NCBI RefSeq assembly: GCF_003712195.1
Contig: NZ_RDSD01000004.1
Coordinates: 1-64,000, forward strand
Source: Proteiniphilum sp. X52
Lineage (GTDB): Bacteria > Bacteroidota > Bacteroidia > Bacteroidales > Dysgonomonadaceae
Reading direction: 5' to 3'
Length of the DNA: 64,000 bases
In this document: one piece after another, positions 36,869 to 45,303 of the stretch
Numbering within the stretch: the first letter of the stretch is position 1
Layout: the number at the start of each line of letters is the position of its first letter
The notes under the pieces: model-generated
What the model saw: only the letters and a program-made list of their open reading frames with translations
Database searches by the model: none
Told to the model about the DNA's origin: nothing
Program-made: the position numbers and the translations under genes

Positions 36869-37954
36869 TCACTTTCTGAAAGGCGGCTTTACTACATTCG
36901 CTCTCAGATTTCTGTTACGTACTTTTATATAGATTTCGGTGCCGGGTTTGGCCAACTCCGGTTTCACATATCCCATACCGACACCTATTTTCAATACGGG
37001 TGAGATAGTACCGGAAGTGACATTGCCGATCACCTCATCCTCCGCGTTTACGATTTCGTACCCGTGGCGGGGAATTCCTTTATCTGCCAGTTCAAAACAA
37101 CAGAGCTTACGGGACACACCCTCTGCTTTCTCTTTTTCCAGCACCTCACGGCCTATAAAAGGTTTATTATCCGCAAACTTGGTGATCCACCCCAATCCGG
37201 CCTGTAACGGCGTGGTGGTATCATCCAGATCATTCCCGTAAAGACAATATCCCATCTCTAACCGCAACGTGTCGCGCGCCCCCAGCCCGACAGGTTTGAT
37301 GCCATATTCCGCACCCGCTTCAAAAATGGCATCCCAGATTTTCCTGCCATATTCCGGATAGAAATAAAGTTCAAAACCTCCGGCTCCGGTGTATCCGGTA
37401 TTGGAAATGATCACATCGTCCACTCCTGCCAATCTGCCGGTTGTAAAAGCATAAAAGGGGATGTCCGACAGATCCTGGCCCGTGAGCTTCTGCAGCGTCC
37501 CTGTAGCCTTGGGGCCCTGGATTGCCAATTGGGCCATATGATCCGAGGCGTTCTCCAATTCGGCGCCCATAGTGTTCCATTGTCGGCACCAGGCCCAGTC
37601 CTTTTCGATATTGGCGGCATTTACCACTAAAAGGTATTTCTCCGGTTCGTAATGGTAAACGATAAAATCATCCACTATCCCGCCCTTTTCATTCACGAAA
37701 CAGGTGTATTGGGCTTTTCCCTGTTTTAGCACGGAAACGTCGTTACTGGTTACACGCTGTAAAAATTCCAAGGCCTTTGGGCCTTTCACCCAAAACTCAC
37801 CCATATGCGACACATCGAATACCCCCACGGAATTGACTACCGCCAGGTGTTCATCTATAATTCCGGAATATTCAATGGGCATATTATATCCGGCAAACTC
37901 ATGCATCCTGGCTCCCAGCCCGACATGCAAATCTGTAAATGGAGTTGTCTTCAT
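36869..37954 (-). CDS. gcvT: Glycine cleavage system aminomethyltransferase (T protein)
   Basis: GcvT releases ammonia and transfers the one-carbon unit of glycine to tetrahydrofolate. The 361-residue product starts [17 protein letters not shown] and has the conserved FDVSHMGEF near 48-56, [14 protein letters not shown] near 230-243 and the C-terminal OB-like domain. No P, H or L protein gene is in the window. It lies one base after the pepT stop codon, so pepT and gcvT form an operon. Confidence 0.97.
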   Translation of the reverse strand: MKTTPFTDLHVGLGARMHEFAGYNMPIEYSGIIDEHLAVVNSVGVFDVSHMGEFWVKGPKALEFLQRVTSNDVSVLKQGKAQYTCFVNEKGGIVDDFIVYHYEPEKYLLVVNAANIEKDWAWCRQWNTMGAELENASDHMAQLAIQGPKATGTLQKLTGQDLSDIPFYAFTTGRLAGVDDVIISNTGYTGAGGFELYFYPEYGRKIWDAIFEAGAEYGIKPVGLGARDTLRLEMGYCLYGNDLDDTTTPLQAGLGWITKFADNKPFIGREVLEKEKAEGVSRKLCCFELADKGIPRHGYEIVNAEDEVIGNVTSGTISPVLKIGVGMGYVKPELAKPGTEIYIKVRNRNLRANVVKPPFRK

Positions 37955-37955
37955 A

Positions 37956-39188
37956 TTAAATAAATTTTTCCTCTCTGGCTACTATTTCGGCTATCTTCAC
38001 AATCACTTCCGATGCTTTTTTCATGGAAGGAACAGGTAAAAACTCATATTTGCCGTGGAAATTCATCCCTCCGGCAAAGATATTGGGACAAGGAAGCCCC
38101 ATAAATGACAAACGGGCGCCGTCGGTTCCCCCACGAATAGGTTTCACATTAGGTTTCACGCCCACTTCTTCCATGGCCTGGTAGGCATAATCCACTATGT
38201 ATTTCACCGGCTCCACTTTTTCCCGCATGTTATAATACTGGTCTTTCATCTGCAGCGCAAGCCGGTCGTCATATTTTTTGTTCAACGTTTCCACAGCGCG
38301 CTCCATTAACCGCTTACGCTCTTGAAATTTCTCCCGGTCATGATCACGGATAATGAACGACAGGCTGGCTTCCTCTACTGTGCCTCCCAAGGAAATCAGA
38401 TGGAAAAATCCTTCATAACCCACTGTATGTTCGGGGCGTTCGTTCTCGGGAAGAAGCCCTATCAATTCGTTGGCCAGATGCAATGCATTGACCATCTTGC
38501 CTTTTGCATAGCCGGGATGTACATTTCTTCCTTGTATATCAACCTTGGCCGAAGCAGCGTTAAAGTTCTCATACTCCAACTCTCCCACCTCACTTCCATC
38601 TATGGTATATGCCCAATCGGCACCGAATTTGGCGACATCGAATTTATCAGCTCCCCGGCCAATTTCCTCATCCGGTGTGAAACCGACACGGATCTTACCA
38701 TGTTCTATTTCAGGATGATCAATCAGATACTGCATCGCGTTCATGATCGCCGCAATACCAGCCTTATCGTCAGCTCCCAACAGTGTCGTCCCATCGGTTA
38801 CGATAATATCTTCACCCACATGATCGAGCAGCTCGGGGAAATCGGTAGGCGACAACACCACCTCCTTGGGTTCATTCAATATGATTTCCTTTCCGTCATA
38901 ATTCTTTACAATTCTCGGATTCACATTCTTGCCACTCATGTCGGGACTGGTATCGAAATGAGCGATAAAACCGATCGTCGGCAGTTTCTTCTGTGTATTG
39001 GCCGGTAGAGTGGCCATCAGGTAGCAATTGTTATCGAGACTTACGTCTGTCAACCCCATTTCCAGCGCTTCCTGCTCCACCTCCTTGGCAAGGTTGAATT
39101 GCTTCTGCGTACTCGGAGTTTGCGTATTGTTCTCATCCGATTGTGTATCGATGCGGGCATACTTTATAAACCTATCTACAATATCCAT
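37956..39188 (-). CDS. pepT: Peptidase T (tripeptide aminopeptidase)
   Basis: PepT is an M20 dizinc enzyme that cleaves the N-terminal residue of tripeptides. The 410-residue protein has all zinc and catalytic elements: AHFDTSPD near 78-85, GADDKAG near 140 and [14 protein letters not shown] near 172-185. A HLISLGG region and the [18 protein letters not shown] block lie in the second half. It is preceded by a 69-bp tandem repeat that carries repeated promoter boxes reading towards it, an unusual upstream region for such a gene. Confidence 0.97.
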   Translation of the reverse strand: MDIVDRFIKYARIDTQSDENNTQTPSTQKQFNLAKEVEQEALEMGLTDVSLDNNCYLMATLPANTQKKLPTIGFIAHFDTSPDMSGKNVNPRIVKNYDGKEIILNEPKEVVLSPTDFPELLDHVGEDIIVTDGTTLLGADDKAGIAAIMNAMQYLIDHPEIEHGKIRVGFTPDEEIGRGADKFDVAKFGADWAYTIDGSEVGELEYENFNAASAKVDIQGRNVHPGYAKGKMVNALHLANELIGLLPENERPEHTVGYEGFFHLISLGGTVEEASLSFIIRDHDREKFQERKRLMERAVETLNKKYDDRLALQMKDQYYNMREKVEPVKYIVDYAYQAMEEVGVKPNVKPIRGGTDGARLSFMGLPCPNIFAGGMNFHGKYEFLPVPSMKKASEVIVKIAEIVAREEKFI

Positions 39189-39240
39189 GATTTATTTGTA
39201 TTTGGTAATATTCATTGTATAGTTAAAATCGCACTTGTCC

Positions 39241-39520
39241 TACAAATATAATGAAAGTCGAGAGGCAAGACAAGCTTGCTTGAGCTTGCCCGAGACGCAT
39301 CTTATATTCTACAAATATAATGAAAGTCGAGAGGCAAGACAAGCTTGCTTGAACTTGCCCGAGACGCATCTTATATTCTACAAATATAATGAAAGTCGAG
39401 AGGCAAGACAAGCTTGCTTGAGCTTGCCCGAGACGCATCTTATATTCTGCAAAGATATGAAAAATCGAGAGCAATGGTGAGAGTTTACTCTCTAAAAATT
39501 GTCGAGATGCATCCCATCTT
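39241..39520 (-). repeat. 69-bp tandem repeat carrying four evenly spaced -7 boxes
   Basis: Three nearly identical units start at 39241, 39310 and 39379, and a degenerate fourth starts at 39448. Each unit begins with the complement of a TAnnTTTG box: TATATTTG in units 1-3 (complements of 39243-39250, 39312-39319, 39381-39388) and TATCTTTG in unit 4 (39450-39457). Units 1-3 also have CTTG (complement of CAAG) 20 bp further upstream as a -33-like element. The array thus offers up to four promoters in tandem towards pepT. Each unit also contains GGCAAG and CTTGCC arms that can form a hairpin. Because 69 is divisible by three, both strands read as open frames of repeated residues, which I regard as artefacts. 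Confidence 0.85.
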
Positions 39521-39568
39521 CTTTAAAAATAAAAAAGGGGACTGAACGGTAAAAATCAGTCCCACCAT

Positions 39569-39598
39569 TTTGCAACTCAAAAAAAAGCCTTATCTTTG
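39569..39598 (+). promoter_or_regulatory. Promoter of the SRP RNA gene
   Basis: TTTG at 39569-39572 and TATCTTTG at 39591-39598 are exact -33/-7 matches with 18-bp spacing. The -7 box ends 5 bp before the first paired base of the RNA. Confidence 0.8.
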
Positions 39599-39603
39599 TG
39601 GTC

Positions 39604-39706
39604 GGGTAAGTCCTATACGGCCAGCTCCCATTGAATCCCCCAGGTCTTGATCGAAGCAAGGGTATTTGGTTGTAGCGGCGCGATATAGTAAGCTTACCCT
39701 TTTTTC
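39604..39706 (+). ncRNA. ffs: Signal recognition particle RNA (small bacterial type)
   Basis: The RNA of about 100 nt is closed by GGGTAAG (39604-39610) pairing with CTTACCC (39693-39699). It carries the Ffh-binding helix 8 core: CAGGTC, an apical loop TTGATC, then GAAGCA, at about 39640-39660. These are the conserved symmetric-loop elements of SRP RNA. A T-run at 39700-39705 follows the closing stem, so the stem end doubles as a terminator. A consensus promoter lies just upstream. Its protein partner Ffh is encoded at 34577. Confidence 0.88.
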
Positions 39707-39893
39707 ATGTCCTATCGCGATCAAATACCCGAAAAGGCAATTTTCATTTCTTTCAGGCAGCAATTGCACAAGCCGCGGCAGCGAAATCCCGATACGAGAT
39801 GGTTAAAAATGGTGCCGAAGCGGAATACAAGTCCGCCGCTCTGGCAATGGCGGAGCGTGCGCGGGGATGCGAACGACCGGTGCCACTTCTTTT
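39707..39893 (+). other. Unassigned segment between SRP RNA and doxX
   Basis: Several short overlapping frames cover this stretch. One reads QAAIAQAAAAKSRYEMVKNG onward, with an alanine-rich composition that looks coding, but it has no good start, no family and runs into the doxX gene on the other strand. I see no promoter for it. It may be a gene remnant. Confidence 0.3.
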
Positions 39894-40307
39894 CTACGCG
39901 ATTTTGGGCAAAAATTTCGCGTCAAAAGAATATTTACCGGCACCGATCAGAATTGACGCGACAAACACAATCAGCAGATCAAGGGCATGCCCGAATCGCA
40001 TAAAATCGTCACCCGCAGCCAGATGAGTAGCCAAAGCAACTATCATCGTCACGCCAAGCATAATGGCAGCCGGACGGAAGAATAGTCCAAGGGCAAAAAG
40101 AAGTCCACCAACCGATTCAGCCACGGCCGCTAAAAATCCCCAAAAAGTGGGGGCAAAATGAATGCCGAATATTCCCATACTACCGCCTATAGCTGTCCAC
40201 ATCTCCGTTCCACCGGTAATTTTGGGAAAACCATGTAGAAAAATCGATAAACCTATACCTACCCTTAATATGAACCAACCCCACTGTGATAAATCTTCTT
40301 TCTTCAT
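39894..40307 (-). CDS. DoxX-family membrane protein
   Basis: This 137-residue protein has four hydrophobic helices. The family pattern is LRVGIGLSIFLHGFPKI near 15-31, followed by a segment with FWGFLAAVAESVGGLLFALGLFFRPAA. DoxX-like proteins are linked to quinone/thiosulfate redox or oxidative-stress complexes in other bacteria, but most single-gene members such as this one have no known reaction. It is a monocistronic gene divergent from the radical SAM gene. Confidence 0.88.
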   Translation of the reverse strand: MKKEDLSQWGWFILRVGIGLSIFLHGFPKITGGTEMWTAIGGSMGIFGIHFAPTFWGFLAAVAESVGGLLFALGLFFRPAAIMLGVTMIVALATHLAAGDDFMRFGHALDLLIVFVASILIGAGKYSFDAKFLPKIA

Positions 40308-40367
40308 ATGATTTTTTATTAGAATCCAAAATTTCTCTCTTTAAACCTCCTAATCTTATGAATTGTT

Positions 40368-40375
40368 TATCTTTG
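40368..40375 (+). promoter_or_regulatory. -7 promoter box of the radical SAM maturase gene
   Basis: TATCTTTG is an exact -7 match 19 nt before the ATG at 40395, which predicts a leader of roughly 15 nt. Confidence 0.55.
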
Positions 40376-40394
40376 CTTTATAAATAATATCAAT

Positions 40395-41633
40395 ATGTCG
40401 ACTTTTGCGCCCTTTGCCAAACCGATGTACGTAATGCTCAAGCCAGTAGGCTCGAAGTGTAATCTCGATTGCGATTACTGTTACTATCTGGAAAAGGCTG
40501 TCCTATACGGCAGGAAGAACCAAGTAATGAGCGAAGAGCTTCTCGAACGGTTTATTCAACAATATATCGAATCGCAGACCATGCCCCAGGTAATGTTCAC
40601 ATGGCATGGTGGTGAAACGCTGATGCGGCCCCTCTCGTTCTATAAAAAAGCGGTAGAGTTACAAAAAAAATATGCGGGCGGACGGCAGATCGATAACTCC
40701 ATTCAAACCAACGGCACATTACTCAACGACGAATGGTGCGCTTTCTTCAAAGAGAATAATTTCCTGGTGGGAATATCGATCGACGGGCCACAGGACTTCC
40801 ATGATGAATACCGCCGCGATAAAATGGGGAGGCCTTCATTTCACCGCGTGATGAAGGGGATACAACTCCTTCAGAAACAGGGTGTGGAGTTTAACTGCAT
40901 GGCGGTAGTCAATGATTATAATGTAGATTATCCTTTGGAGTTTTACCGGTTTTTCAAAGAAATAGGATGTCAATTTGTACAGTTCACACCTATCGTAGAG
41001 CGTTTACGGAAGAATAATCGTGAAATGAAACTGGCCACAGCACAAGAAAAAGAGGAAGAGGTGGAACTGGCTCCTTTCACTGTGGATGCTGAAAAATGGG
41101 GTGATTTCCTCTGCGCCATTTTTGATGAATGGGTTAAGCAGGATGTGGGCAAAGTGTTTATTCAGCTATTCGACTCCACACTTGCCAACTGGGTAGGAGA
41201 GCAACCGGGCGTATGCACCATGGCCAAGACATGCGGGCATGCGGGGGTAATGGAATTCAACGGGGATGTCTATTCATGCGATCATTTCGTTTTTCCGGAA
41301 TATAAGTTGGGAAACATTTACAGTAGAACACTCACTTCGATGATGTATTCGGAAGAACAACTGAATTTCGGAAATGACAAATTCGACAAGCTTCCGCGAC
41401 AATGCCGTGAATGTGACATGCTTTTTGCCTGTCATGGCGAGTGCCCCAAGAACAGGTTCATGAAGGATAAATACGGTAATGAAGGGTTAAACTACCTTTG
41501 TAAAGGATATTACAAGTTTTTATCGCATGTGGCCCCCTATATGGATTTCATGAAAGGTGAGCTGCTGGCAAAACGCCCACCCGCCAACGTGATGGAATGG
41601 GCACGGCATAGAGACGCAAAAGCGGGAAGGTAG
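40395..41633 (+). CDS. Radical SAM/SPASM anaerobic sulfatase-maturating enzyme
   Basis: These enzymes convert an active-site Cys or Ser of sulfatases to formylglycine without oxygen. The 412-residue protein has the radical SAM cluster motif CNLDCDYC with C22, C26 and C29, and the MFTWHGGETLMRP segment near 66-78. A SPASM domain (about 255-385) carries auxiliary cluster cysteines in GVCTMAKTCGHAG, YSCDHF, QCRECDMLFACHGECPKN and YLCKGYY. Length and layout match anSME. No sulfatase gene is in this window, so its clients are elsewhere. It is followed by a shared terminator with the ExbD genes. Confidence 0.93.
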   Translation: MSTFAPFAKPMYVMLKPVGSKCNLDCDYCYYLEKAVLYGRKNQVMSEELLERFIQQYIESQTMPQVMFTWHGGETLMRPLSFYKKAVELQKKYAGGRQIDNSIQTNGTLLNDEWCAFFKENNFLVGISIDGPQDFHDEYRRDKMGRPSFHRVMKGIQLLQKQGVEFNCMAVVNDYNVDYPLEFYRFFKEIGCQFVQFTPIVERLRKNNREMKLATAQEKEEEVELAPFTVDAEKWGDFLCAIFDEWVKQDVGKVFIQLFDSTLANWVGEQPGVCTMAKTCGHAGVMEFNGDVYSCDHFVFPEYKLGNIYSRTLTSMMYSEEQLNFGNDKFDKLPRQCRECDMLFACHGECPKNRFMKDKYGNEGLNYLCKGYYKFLSHVAPYMDFMKGELLAKRPPANVMEWARHRDAKAGR

Positions 41634-41670
41634 GAACATGGAAAAGGGGAAGGTGAAAAGGTGGAATGTG

Positions 41671-41705
41671 AAAAAACCGGATCACTTGAAATGATCCGGT
41701 TTTTT
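41671..41705. terminator. Bidirectional terminator between the maturase and ExbD genes
   Basis: AAAAAACCGGATCA at 41671-41684 pairs perfectly with TGATCCGGTTTTTT at 41692-41705. The A-run and T-run make it functional on both strands, serving two convergent genes. Confidence 0.92.
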
Positions 41706-41724
41706 AAAATATTCTTTTCAGTCA

Positions 41725-42183
41725 TTAATTCTCTCCCGTGCGGGCGGAATAACTGATCTTTAATGCATAAGCCTGTCTCAACGCCTGCTTCACTTCTGTG
41801 ATATACTGCATCCGCGTATCTTCGTCCGCTTTGATGGAAACAGTCATTAACGGTTGATCCGCTTCATTCATACTGGCTTTCTCCTGAGCAATATAATCCT
41901 GAATCTCAGTCACATGAGCGAACCTGTCGTTCAACTGCATCTGTGTACCGGTACCCAGTCTCATATCCAGCGGAGGACCAATATTAATATAGGTCACCAG
42001 TGACTTCTTTTCTAACTTCTGTACTTCCGATGCGGTAGGCACTTTCACCCTAACCAGTAATTCTTCCGAACGCATAGTGGTCGTAACCATAAAGAAGAAA
42101 AGAATAGCAAATACAATATCAGGCATAGAAGATGAGTTTAAACCCGGCATTTGCTTCTTTCCACTCTTATTGAATTTTCCCAT
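41725..42183 (-). CDS. exbD: ExbD/TolR-family protein (operon 1, second copy)
   Basis: ExbD works with ExbB as a proton-driven motor that energises TonB or Tol. This 152-residue protein has one N-terminal membrane helix with the motif SSSMPDIVFAILFFFMV, where D22 is the essential proton-carrying aspartate. The periplasmic domain follows. It is the last gene of operon 1 (ExbB, 4-TM protein, ExbD, ExbD), 2 bp after the other ExbD. The two ExbD copies are diverged and are probably both parts of the same motor. Confidence 0.93.
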   Translation of the reverse strand: MGKFNKSGKKQMPGLNSSSMPDIVFAILFFFMVTTTMRSEELLVRVKVPTASEVQKLEKKSLVTYINIGPPLDMRLGTGTQMQLNDRFAHVTEIQDYIAQEKASMNEADQPLMTVSIKADEDTRMQYITEVKQALRQAYALKISYSARTGEN

Positions 42184-42185
42184 AA

Positions 42186-42818
42186 TTATTCTCCTCCTCC
42201 ATAATTTTTTGGTTCCGCCTCAGAGATACGTTGAGGATAGAGTTCGTTGATTTGGTTCTTCTGTTCTTCCGTCAACTCTCCGTAAGAGGTATTGAAATAT
42301 TTCCTGGCTCCCTCTTCTCTCAACTCATTGTATGCCCTCACCACTTCGTTCTGCACGGCGATGTATGCCTTATAACTGGTCGTGGCGTCGTTCTGAATGG
42401 AAACCACATGAGAAGCGGTAACGGGCACAACACCTATCGGGTTCCCGAAATCCTGTTCCTCCAGTTCGGGCAAATCGGAACTGTTAGACGTATTCAAAAC
42501 AAACTCTTTCACCTTATCTTTCAATGCGGGCTTTCCTCCCACACCCCTCAACTCATCCTCATTAGCGTACATCTCCACTCCTTGCTGGTTCTGCACCATG
42601 GTCTCATTTTGCGCATTTACCAAAACAATCAGCAGATTTCTGCGTTGCACGTTTACCGAGGTCTGATCTTCTGTCTGTGGTGGCGGCGGAAGCCGGCGCG
42701 CCAATCCGGAATCGACGTCCATATTCGAAACAAGCAGGAAGAAGGTCAGCAACAGGAAAGAAATGTCAGCCATTGAACTCGCGTTAAGTGCCGGAACCTT
42801 TCTTTGAGATTTTGCCAT
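42186..42818 (-). CDS. exbD: ExbD/TolR-family protein (operon 1, first copy)
   Basis: This 210-residue ExbD has the helix motif ASSMADISFLLLTFFLLV with D18 as the presumed proton-carrying aspartate. The periplasmic part is longer than in the second copy. It has a proline-rich RLPPPPQTEDQT linker near 41-52 and an acidic loop (about 85-120). The C-terminus is glycine- and proline-rich (EPKNYGGGE). It lies between a four-helix membrane protein and the second ExbD in a tightly packed operon. Confidence 0.92.
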   Translation of the reverse strand: MAKSQRKVPALNASSMADISFLLLTFFLLVSNMDVDSGLARRLPPPPQTEDQTSVNVQRRNLLIVLVNAQNETMVQNQQGVEMYANEDELRGVGGKPALKDKVKEFVLNTSNSSDLPELEEQDFGNPIGVVPVTASHVVSIQNDATTSYKAYIAVQNEVVRAYNELREEGARKYFNTSYGELTEEQKNQINELYPQRISEAEPKNYGGGE

Positions 42819-42859
42819 AAAATTTACCTTTCTTTAATTTGATCTCTTCAACGAGTCGA

Positions 42860-43339
42860 TTATTTTCTCTTTTTGAACAGTGGCAAAATAACCATTGCCA
42901 ATATTGTCATGGTAAACATGAAATATGCGCTGTAGAGCCACATGTCTGTCATTTTCAGCGTTGGAGGCCTATTATCATTTCCATCATAGCCGGGGATGTT
43001 CAGCAATGTGCCGTCACCGATCACATAGGTGACTATCAGCAACGCAGCCAGTCCCACAAGGATCAGAAGTCCCCCCATCGCTTTCTTGGGGCTCTCTTTC
43101 ATCTGTTTGAAGAAGGCCACGATAGCAAACAATAGAAGCACAATTAGCGTAACCGCCAGGAGCACATAAGCCCAGTACAATACTATATCCGTAAACTTAG
43201 GCTGGCTCATATCGGCGGCAATTTTTTGATGCGCCGGTACCTGACCTCCCAGATAAAACAGTCCCAACACCACGAGTGAGATGACAATCCCAATCAGGAG
43301 AACCGTTCTGGAAGTTCTGTGTATTTTCGTTACAGCCAT
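42860..43339 (-). CDS. Four-helix membrane protein within ExbB/ExbD operon 1
   Basis: This 159-residue protein has four hydrophobic segments (about 12-31, 53-77, 87-106 and 134-152) and a periplasmic loop PGYDGNDNRPPTLKM. I recognise no domain. Small membrane proteins of this kind recur between ExbB and ExbD in Bacteroidota, so it is probably an accessory part of the motor, but no function is known. It starts 5 bp after the ExbB stop and is followed 41 bp later by ExbD. Confidence 0.75.
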   Translation of the reverse strand: MAVTKIHRTSRTVLLIGIVISLVVLGLFYLGGQVPAHQKIAADMSQPKFTDIVLYWAYVLLAVTLIVLLLFAIVAFFKQMKESPKKAMGGLLILVGLAALLIVTYVIGDGTLLNIPGYDGNDNRPPTLKMTDMWLYSAYFMFTMTILAMVILPLFKKRK

Positions 43340-43344
43340 AGTTA

Positions 43345-44139
43345 TTACAAGTTTTTGTATTTAACGTTATATTTGATTACCTGATCCAGGAAAGTGATGG
43401 AAGCATCTTCCATTTTGCCAAGGATACCTTCCATCTTGGAAAGGATGAAGTTATAAATTACCTGAAGGATAAGGGCCACGATCAAACCACCCACAGTGGT
43501 GATCAAAGCTACTTTCATACCGCCGGCAACGATCGTCGGACTCATATCCCCCGCTCTCTGGATATCATCGAATGCCCGTACCATACCCACTACCGTTCCC
43601 AAGAATCCGAGAGAGGGGGCAATCGCGATAAAGAGAGTGATCCATGAGAAGTTTCTTTCGAGCAGGCCCGCTTGTACACCACCGTAAGAAACAATGGAGC
43701 GTTCCACGGCATCGGGTCCCTGGTCCAGACGGAGCAATCCCTGATAAACAATCGAAGCAACAGGGCCTCTGGTATTACGGGCTATGTCTTTTGCGGCTTC
43801 CACGTCACCCCTGTCGAGCGCATCGCCGACTTTATTCAGAAACGGATCCGGATCCACGTCAGCCAAACTCAGATAAATGATTCTTTCGAGACAAAAAGCC
43901 AATCCCAAAATCAAAGCGATGGCAATTGTACTCATAAAACTGGCGCCACCCTCAATAAATTTCACTTTCAGCGCCTGATGAAACCCTCCTGATGTTTCCT
44001 GAACGGCAGCCTGTGTTGTCTCAACCGAAGTTGCGGCAACTTGTTCTGTCTCTCCAGCAGTATCTTGCGCCAAAAGAACCGATGACAATCCCACGGACAT
44101 CATTCCGAAGATCGCTAAAATTGCAAATAACTTTTTCAT
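43345..44139 (-). CDS. exbB: MotA/TolQ/ExbB proton channel (operon 1)
   Basis: ExbB/TolQ proteins form the pentameric channel of the TonB/Tol motor. The ATG at 44139 gives 264 residues starting MKKLFAILAIFGMMSVG, a signal-like helix, then an Ala/Thr/Glu linker (about 25-50). Three further membrane helices follow. The channel motifs are visible in APSLGFLGTVVGMVRAFDDI near 170 and the ITTVGGLIVALILQVIYN helix near 215-232. A longer upstream extension is open but crosses the tRNA-Ser gene on the same strand and is rejected. Confidence 0.94.
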   Translation of the reverse strand: MKKLFAILAIFGMMSVGLSSVLLAQDTAGETEQVAATSVETTQAAVQETSGGFHQALKVKFIEGGASFMSTIAIALILGLAFCLERIIYLSLADVDPDPFLNKVGDALDRGDVEAAKDIARNTRGPVASIVYQGLLRLDQGPDAVERSIVSYGGVQAGLLERNFSWITLFIAIAPSLGFLGTVVGMVRAFDDIQRAGDMSPTIVAGGMKVALITTVGGLIVALILQVIYNFILSKMEGILGKMEDASITFLDQVIKYNVKYKNL

Positions 44140-44251
44140 TGTGTGTTCAATTTTTTGATTAATGATCTTTACTTGTTTGTTTTTAATATTTAAATTCCAG
44201 TTTTTCTGTCTATCCTTATATTTATAATGACTTTTTTCTTTTATTGGGGAG

Positions 44252-44339
44252 CGGAGAGAGCGGGATTCGAACCCGCGATACACTTTTGGCGTATACACGC
44301 TTTCCAGGCGTGCCTCTTCAACCACTCGAGCATCTCTCC
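44252..44339 (-). tRNA. tRNA-Ser (anticodon GGA)
   Basis: The acceptor stem GGAGAGA pairs with TCTCTCC, and the discriminator is G. The anticodon loop CTGGAAA (complement of 44301-44307) gives anticodon GGA, for UCC and UCU codons. A long class II variable arm and a T arm with GGGTTCGAATCCC are clear. The CCA end is not encoded. Confidence 0.97.
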
Positions 44340-44526
44340 CTAAAGAGAATGGAGATCTCTTCTGAAAGAGATTTTTCTGAAAACGGGTGCAAATTACAAA
44401 AAATATTTCATTCCCGCTCCATTCAGGAAACAAAATTACAGAATTTATCAAATATATACCACTTCTATCCCAATAATTTTAATAAAAAACCTTTTTCCCA
44501 CCTCAGGTTGATATATGAGCGCCCGT

Positions 44527-45303
44527 TTATTCGCCCAATTTGAACAATTTACGGGCATTCCGGCTGGTGATGCGTGCGACTGACTCCTGACTCTCATTCC
44601 ATATACCGGCCAGTTGGGTAATAACACGCGACAGGTAGGCTGGCTCGTTTCTCTTTCCCCTGTAAGGGACTGGTGCCAGATAAGGAGAGTCGGTTTCGAG
44701 TACCACCCGGTTGGAAGGACAATGTTTCAGCGTTTCAGACAAACCGGAGTTCCTGAAACTCACCACTCCATTGATCCCTATCAGGAAATTGTCCAACTCC
44801 AATATGGCTTCCAACTCTGCTTTTCCACCTCCAAAACTGTGAAACACACCTTTCAATGATGAGGCTCCCACCCTTCGAATGCTTCGTATCACCTCCTCGG
44901 TCGCATTCCTGAAATGGATGGAGACAGGCAAATCTTTCTCAATGCTCCACTTCAACTGTTCTTCAAAGGCATGTGTCTGAACTTCCCGCAGCGAAGTATC
45001 CCAATAGAGATCGATCCCTATCTCTCCCACGGCTGTATAATCTCCGGAGTTTAATTCCCGGTAAATAACATCCAGCTGCTTTTCCCAGTTTCCGGCCACA
45101 CTGGTGGGATGAAGTCCCATCATCGGATAAAAAAAGCCGGGGTAATCCAACACGCATTGCTTGAGAGGCACGATAGAGGTTTCATCGATATTGGGCAGCA
45201 ATACTTTCTCTACCCCCGCCTCTTTCGCGCGAATCACCACTTCAGAAAGATCATCCTTAAATTCTTCGACAAACAGATGAGCGTGCGTGTCAATGAGGTT
45301 CAT
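44527..45303 (-). CDS. TatD-family metal-dependent hydrolase
   Basis: This 258-residue protein has the TatD TIM-barrel metal ligands: DTHAHL at 5-10, the GEIGIDLYWD segment near 97-106, a PVSIHFRNA histidine near 130 and LETDSPYLAP near 200. The family members are 3'-5' DNA or RNA exonucleases or quality-control nucleases; the exact substrate is unknown. Its ATG overlaps the stop of the upstream 231-residue gene as ATGA, which indicates translational coupling. Confidence 0.93.
   Translation of the reverse strand: MNLIDTHAHLFVEEFKDDLSEVVIRAKEAGVEKVLLPNIDETSIVPLKQCVLDYPGFFYPMMGLHPTSVAGNWEKQLDVIYRELNSGDYTAVGEIGIDLYWDTSLREVQTHAFEEQLKWSIEKDLPVSIHFRNATEEVIRSIRRVGASSLKGVFHSFGGGKAELEAILELDNFLIGINGVVSFRNSGLSETLKHCPSNRVVLETDSPYLAPVPYRGKRNEPAYLSRVITQLAGIWNESQESVARITSRNARKLFKLGE

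Noticed and set aside
39235-39480. Repeat proteins on both strands (81 and 83 residues) in the 69-bp array
   Set aside because: The unit length is a multiple of three, which opens frames on both strands by chance; the promoter-box explanation accounts for the array better, and no family is recognised.
39241-39520. CRISPR array
   Set aside because: Units are identical end to end without unique spacers, and no cas gene is nearby.
44140-44451. Long N-terminal extension of ExbB
   Set aside because: It would translate through the tRNA-Ser gene; the ATG at 44139 gives a normal start.
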